Source: Diogma glabrata (lineage: Eukaryota > Arthropoda > Insecta > Diptera > Cylindrotomidae). Taken from it: 64,000 nucleotides of DNA. Where the stretch lies: the NCBI GenBank assembly GCA_963693315.1, contig OY856187.1, positions 112,693,746 to 112,757,745 on the forward strand, in the 5' to 3' direction. The notes beneath the pieces are model-generated. The model saw only the letters and a list, made by a program, of their open reading frames with translations, had not been told where the DNA came from and did no database searches. Below are positions 59,381 through 64,000 of this stretch, piece by piece. Numbering within the stretch: the stretch's first letter is position 1; the number at the start of each line of letters is the position of its first letter. Both the position numbers and the translations under genes were made by a program.

Positions 59381-59888
59381 TCACATATAATGGCAAGATC
59401 TGACCCAGCTTCCAATATTGATTGCTGCAAAAGATCTTGTGCAGCTTCGCAGTGGTGGAGATTTAACTGGATCACTTTCATTACCTAAACGCTGATTGCT
59501 TTGCCGCCTGCTACATTGAACTGTTCCGACTGCCAAACATGTGTTTTTTATTTTCACCACCTTTTTCGCTATAAAGCATACACTTTGGATCCTTTCCACA
59601 ATCCTTGACGAAGTATCCGTCCTCTCCTCACCTTTTACAGAATTTTGATCTGTCATTATCACTTCTACAGCCTGTAGCACGATGGCCAAACCCGGCGCAT
59701 CTTAAGCATCGGACTGGTTCCACTTTTTCTCGAACTCGACAGACCACCCAGCCTACTCTTACTTTCCCAGCTATCATTGCCTTTTCAGCATTTTCAACAG
59801 GGAGCCTAACCTCTGCCAATTGTGTTCCACAGTATTTTGAGTTGTCCCACCGCAGCAACACCTTTCGCTTTCGGGAATCGTGTTTCAA
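59381..59888 (-). pseudogene. ORF1 (gag-like) of the R1-like LINE with CCHC knuckle
   Basis: The frame 59888-59628 contains one complete zinc knuckle: CLRCAGFGHRATGC, with the C-x2-C-x4-H-x4-C spacing, which binds nucleic acid in LINE and retroviral gag proteins. Directly after FCKR the frame shifts into 59689-59381, where the second knuckle is damaged and a possible third one is seen only in part. Upstream of the knuckle the sequence contains the strand-rich block usual for R1 ORF1 (RWDNSKYCGTQLAEVRLPVE). Confidence 0.8.
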
Positions 59889-60170
59889 TAGCCTCGTTAA
59901 CTTCCTGAGATGTTGTGAGCTATGTCCTTAATATCGATTATAGTAACTTGCGACAGAGTTTTCACTTCTAGATTTTCACCAATCGCAGTTTTAAGCTGTT
60001 GATTGTATGTTGCTGTTCGAGAGTGTTCTCTTTTGGATTGTAGATCCAAGAGTAAATCATCATCCACCGTTTAACGTATTCATGACACCTTTTCACCAAG
60101 ATCTTTAAGGTCCGGATTCATCTTAACCTTCTGAAGAAAATCTGCAAATCTGCAAAATCCATTCGTTACA

Positions 60171-61299
60171 TAGAAAGCTTCAGAAATCTCAGTCATTATT
60201 TTGGGTATGTTTTATTTCATGTTTTGATACTTATTCCTGGAAACAATGTGACGTGACACATACCAATGCAAAGGCAGGGGTAGCCATGCTAGCAGGTTAA
60301 AATGGGAGTACTATTCCATAGGCAGGATGTGGAAATACATTCAAGGCATACCCAGGGTCAATGGTTAGGAATTTATACGTATATGTTGAATTTGCTTGTA
60401 AAATAAATTGCTAAAATTCCTTTCGAATACGAATGTGGTATTTTATTCACGCACAATTCCTTTTGGCCTCGATAGCTAGTTTGTTGTTTGAATTTGCTTG
60501 TCATGAGGTTGGTCGACAGAACCCCGTCCGAATGCAGCTAGCGTCGGTGTGAAGCTGAGTGCGTGATCTATTTGTGGGCAACTCGCGGTTCACAAGGTCT
60601 TAAGGTTTATTGATATAAATACATTTTTTTTTAGAGTTAAGTCAATTATTACATTTTAAAATACACTTGCGATATTGTTCTTAAATATTTAAATAAAATA
60701 TTATATAGCTCAAAACTTGTTTTGTTGGTTTTTATTAAGTGTGACTGAACTGAGCAAATGCTCGTCCCTCATTTGTTGGGTTCTAATTTTATACAGTAGG
60801 TTAGAATTTCTAGCATATATACCAGTGGTCGCAAGTGAATATTGATTAGTGTAACAACAAAATTATTTTTGTAAACATTTTCCTTTTCGCGTGTCTAACC
60901 GATTGCTTAAATATATATTTCAAGTTTTTATCGCTCCATATTTTTAAATGTTTCTATTCAGCATACGATTTTCTTCTATACGATTGAAGCACTAAATTGC
61001 CTATCAAGAAACTATGGCAGATAAATTTCATCTGTGTTAGTCTTGACATGTAAAGTTGTTATGTATTTACGAAGTTTCTTCAAGGAATTATGAAACGACT
61101 AGACTTTTATAAAAATATACGGTAATCCTGACCCTGGAAATCTTTGATTTTACTTGAATTTTCAATAAACAAAACCCTATCGATAGTAAAATTTAGCTAG
61201 CAAAGAAAAATAATTTATAGCAACAACTATGTAAAAACAAGAACTGATTATATAAAATAGATTGAAAGCTTACATCAATTGATGTTTATGATGATTTAC
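60171..61299. other. no gene seen
   Basis: 60440-60610 has more balanced composition and may belong to the 5' part of the LINE. The rest is AT-rich without recognisable features. Confidence 0.35.
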
Positions 61300-61699
61300 T
61301 TCAGATGATTAGCATCTTCTGGTATTCCCATTAACAGTCCACTTGTATGAAACATAAACAGACAAATTACTGGATGCTGCTTTGATATATATTTCTCGCC
61401 AACATTACACACTCAAAACCACCAGCCGCCGTTCCTTCGCTTTCTTATGAAATAACTTCACCACTATTACGTTCTTCATCTTCGTGTAATAATGTAGCTT
61501 CATTTTTATGATCTTCTTGAACACCTTTGACGTCTGCTAAATCAATCAATTCATATTTTATTTGTAAATCGTAATCATTATTTGGATTGCGAAAAATCTT
61601 CTTATTACCTTTATCACCAGAGAACTGATAAAATAAATGAAACTTTTCTTCATACCCAATATTCCTTTATATATTGTCTTTTAACGTTTTAATATCCAT
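61300..61699 (-). pseudogene. unidentified coding remnant sharing its 3' tail with the DnaJ pseudogene
   Basis: A minus-strand frame from 61699 to 61445 is open except for one TAA after ten codons. It reads YEEKFHLFYQFSGDKGNKKI and later ADVKGVQEDHKN, ending with an acidic stretch (EDEERNSGEVIS). It looks coding and polar; I do not recognise the family. Downstream, at about 61300-61330, it reaches GAAGATGCTAATCATCTGAA, which closely matches the sequence after the DnaJ pseudogene (GAAGATGCTAACCATCGCAA at about 43869-43888). This suggests that both were carried by, or inserted into, copies of the same element. Confidence 0.4.
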
Positions 61700-62129
61700 A
61701 TTTAAACATTTGCACGATATAATTTTTTTCATAATATATAATAAAAAATTTATTGCAAATTCTATTTAAAAATAGAATTTTTTCATGGACCGATCGTTTT
61801 GGCCGTGTCAGGTATATTTTTATTCGTGCCAATTCTGACACCAGATATTTACGATCACTAATATATACGAAAAAGCAGAAAAAAAATTTTACAGAATGAC
61901 TAAACGACTAAACTTTTATGAGGACATGGTTTTTATTATTGAGCAGGGATGTATATCAAACATAACTCTTTGTTAAAGTACAAGTATTTTTTTATCTTTG
62001 TTTAGAAATTTATTACAAAACTAACACGAAACATCAATACGTTGCCGGAAAATCATAACAGATCATAAATTTACATAATTTAGTGAAAAGATGATACAAT
62101 CAGCAAACTACTCAAAAATCTCTCCATTT
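61700..62129. other. no gene supported
   Basis: AT-rich, with a short patch of balanced composition at 61790-61860 that shows a possible but very short coding remnant on the minus strand. No domain was recognised. Confidence 0.35.
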
Positions 62130-63395
62130 AGCGTTTCGAGAAAATATTACTAAATCACAAATTAATATTTCTTTAAAATTCCAAAAGCATTGTAAAAATT
62201 AAATAAAATCAAACTCTTTTCAAAATTCAAAAAATATTCCAAAAACTAGAATAAATCAAATCCTTAAACTTTTTTAAATTCCAATAATATTCCAAAAATT
62301 CTTAAAAATTCAAACTTCCAAAATTCTAAAAATATTGCAAAAATTATTACAAAATCCAAAATTCAAACTTTTTTCAAAATTCAAAAAATTATAATAAAAT
62401 CAAAAATTTTAAATTTTTCAAAATTCTAAAAATATTCCAAAAATTCTTACAAAATCAAAAATTAAAATTTCCAAAATTCTAAAAATATTGCAAAAATTAT
62501 TACAAAATCGAACATACAAACTTTTTTCAAAATATTTCAAAAACTATAACAAATTCAAAAATTTCCATGTCCAATTTCATTTGCAATTACATTTCCGTCA
62601 TAAAAACCAGCTACATTTTTTTTCCAAAAAATTGGCTAAAAAATAAATGAAATAATTTTTTGACACACTTGACATTATTTTTTTGACAAACTTATAATGC
62701 CATAATTCTCTATAATAATAATGTAATTTCATGGCATACAAATTATTAATCCAAAAAATTGGGTAAAAAAGTAAATAAAAATCTTTCTTTTGACACACTT
62801 AACAACATTTTTTTGACAAAATTATAATGCCATAATTCTCAATAATAATAATAAATTTCATTTCAAACAAACAATTAATTTTATTTTTTTCCAAAAAATT
62901 GGGTACAAAAATAAATAAAAATCTTTCTTTTGACACACGACAACATTTTTTTGACAAACTTATAATGCAAAAATCTAGATTTTGGTCTCATATACCAATC
63001 CCGACCATCAAGATTTCTCCAAATTCAATGTTCCTACTCGTAATCACTTAAAATGAACATTTTTAAGCAAAATATATGCAAATTTCCTTGTTTTGATACA
63101 TTTGACGATTTTTTTGACACACTTCCGGTACAGTTTCCGAACACATCGTCTTTTCGGCTCTTCCCATTGAGTAATCTTATTTTTAGAAAAAAAATTTTGA
63201 AATCCGTCCAGCGGTTACCTAGATTCCGTAGGAATTGTGACGGACGGCCGGACAGCCGGCCGACATACATTTTTTTTTTGCTTTTTTAGAATCAGTAGGT
63301 CCTAAAACATCGAGAAATGCCAAAAAAAGTGGGTGTAAGAATTTCACTTTGAGTTCATGAATTTAATACTTAGGTCTTTCAGACCGAAGTAATAC
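62130..63395 (-). repeat. mirror copy of the 2.4-3.9 kb repeat
   Basis: In reverse complement this shows the same blocks in the same order: the edge AGGTCTTTCAGACCGAAGT (63372), the segment with CGTCCAGCGGTTACC (63205), the tandem GTTTGTCAAAAAAATG-type units (62680-62990) and the degenerate 60-bp minisatellite (62160-62580). The minisatellite unit number differs from the left copy. Open frames here mirror those of the left copy and are not genes. Confidence 0.8.
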
Positions 63396-64000
63396 GCATG
63401 TTAGTACATTTAGTTTGGTGGAATGTTGCAAATACGTTTAAATAGAGACCAAACGTAATAATTTTTAGAGTATGGATCTCGAACATCCATTAAATTTCCA
63501 ATACATAATTTTTATATTTTATCTTATTGATAAAACTGAAAATCACCTATTCATAACACAAATTACTTTTCTATTAAAACTGTAATAAATAATTTTTATT
63601 TTTATTCCACTTTGAATTTAAATCTCTTATGCAAAAAGTAAATACAATAAATCAAAAAAAAAACTTGTTCTTTCTTCTTAATTAAAGTTTTTCTTGTTTT
63701 TTGTTCAAGATTTCATGCTTAATTTTTAATAATAATGATGATGATGATGAATGAACAACGAAAAGATACAGTTACAATATAAATAAAAACAAAGACCCAC
63801 CATATATTATGTCAATAAGAGTATCTCCAAAAATGTGAAATATTCAGGGAGGGGCGATAATTAGGAGGCTTCAAGATGCACCAGAAAATACATGTTGTAA
63901 AAAGAGAAAGATACCCACAAGCTCGTATATTATCACCTGTAAGTATTCTATTATTGTTAACAATCAGAAACATTTCTCGTTTCGTAACTCAACAATTTTG
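63396..64000. other. no gene seen; short GAT microsatellite
   Basis: AT-rich. ATGATGATGATGATGA lies at about 63735-63752. Nothing else is recognisable. Confidence 0.4.

Larger units (their letters stand above)
57105..60170 (-). mobile_element. decayed R1-like LINE
   Basis: Reading right to left, the order is gag-like zinc knuckles (59380-59890), endonuclease (58870-59345), the start of the reverse transcriptase (58140-58470), the palm with the FADD box (57510-57750) and the thumb region (57110-57465). The order and the phrases fit R1-type LINEs. Stops and frameshifts break each part. The 3' end is missing beyond the thumb. The segment 60170-60600 may hold its 5' untranslated part, but I cannot show it. 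Confidence 0.8.

Noticed and set aside
57547..59931. Plus-strand frames of 60-108 codons across the R1-like LINE
   Set aside because: They are shadows of the minus-strand LINE coding regions.

Overview
The window looks like euchromatic or intergenic DNA from an AT-rich insect genome. The evidence is one intact insect-type Toll receptor gene without introns, spliceosomal introns in a degraded Harbinger transposase, and a dense set of arthropod transposable-element remnants (R1-, Jockey/CR1-like LINEs, Ty3/gypsy, BEL/Pao, hAT, PIF/Harbinger, palindromic MITE-like repeats). The order of insect cannot be fixed from the sequence. Nothing prokaryotic (operons, CRISPR, phage) is present.

Layout. 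1-5.2 kb: palindromic and terminal-inverted-repeat elements, a repeat carrying a minisatellite (its mirror copy lies at 62.1-63.4 kb), and a decayed hAT-like transposase. 5.2-12.9 kb: an antisense LINE 3' end, then two copies of a noncoding repeat called family X here; the second copy is split by a 3.55 kb DNA transposon with 25-bp terminal inverted repeats and many subterminal repeats. 12.9-16.9 kb: very AT-rich, no gene seen. 16.9-28.9 kb: two opposed copies of a CCGGATCAGG-rich repeat, a palindrome-ended repeat split by a hAT element with a perfect 8-bp target duplication, a truncated Harbinger element, a tRNA-like SINE candidate, and a 5'-truncated LINE with a long open frame.

29.5-33.5 kb: the only confidently functional gene, a long-type Toll receptor on the minus strand (1332 residues, one exon), with signal peptide, leucine-rich repeats, two cysteine-rich capping regions, one membrane span, a TIR domain and a conserved-looking tail. 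Its upstream side (33.5-35.5 kb) is AT-rich and holds no recognisable gene.

35.5-49 kb: fragments of a LINE and a BEL/Pao gag, a 1.33 kb near-complete palindrome, two gypsy pol remnants in the same orientation, a DNAJB11/ERdj3-like pseudogene with an internal inverted duplication, and a GTGCA-rich repeat. 50.5-53.6 kb: two family X copies tail to tail. 55.6-60.2 kb: a third gypsy pol remnant and a decayed R1-like LINE on the minus strand. 60.2-64 kb: an unidentified coding remnant and the mirror copy of the 2.4 kb repeat.

The mobile elements appear almost all dead (stops, frameshifts, truncations). The points most worth testing are the 1.33 kb hairpin, the transposon with subterminal repeats at 8.8-12.3 kb, the stem-loop conserved at the 3' end of two LINE copies, the rearranged DnaJ pseudogene, and the altered BB loop of the Toll TIR domain. 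No new multi-gene system was found.
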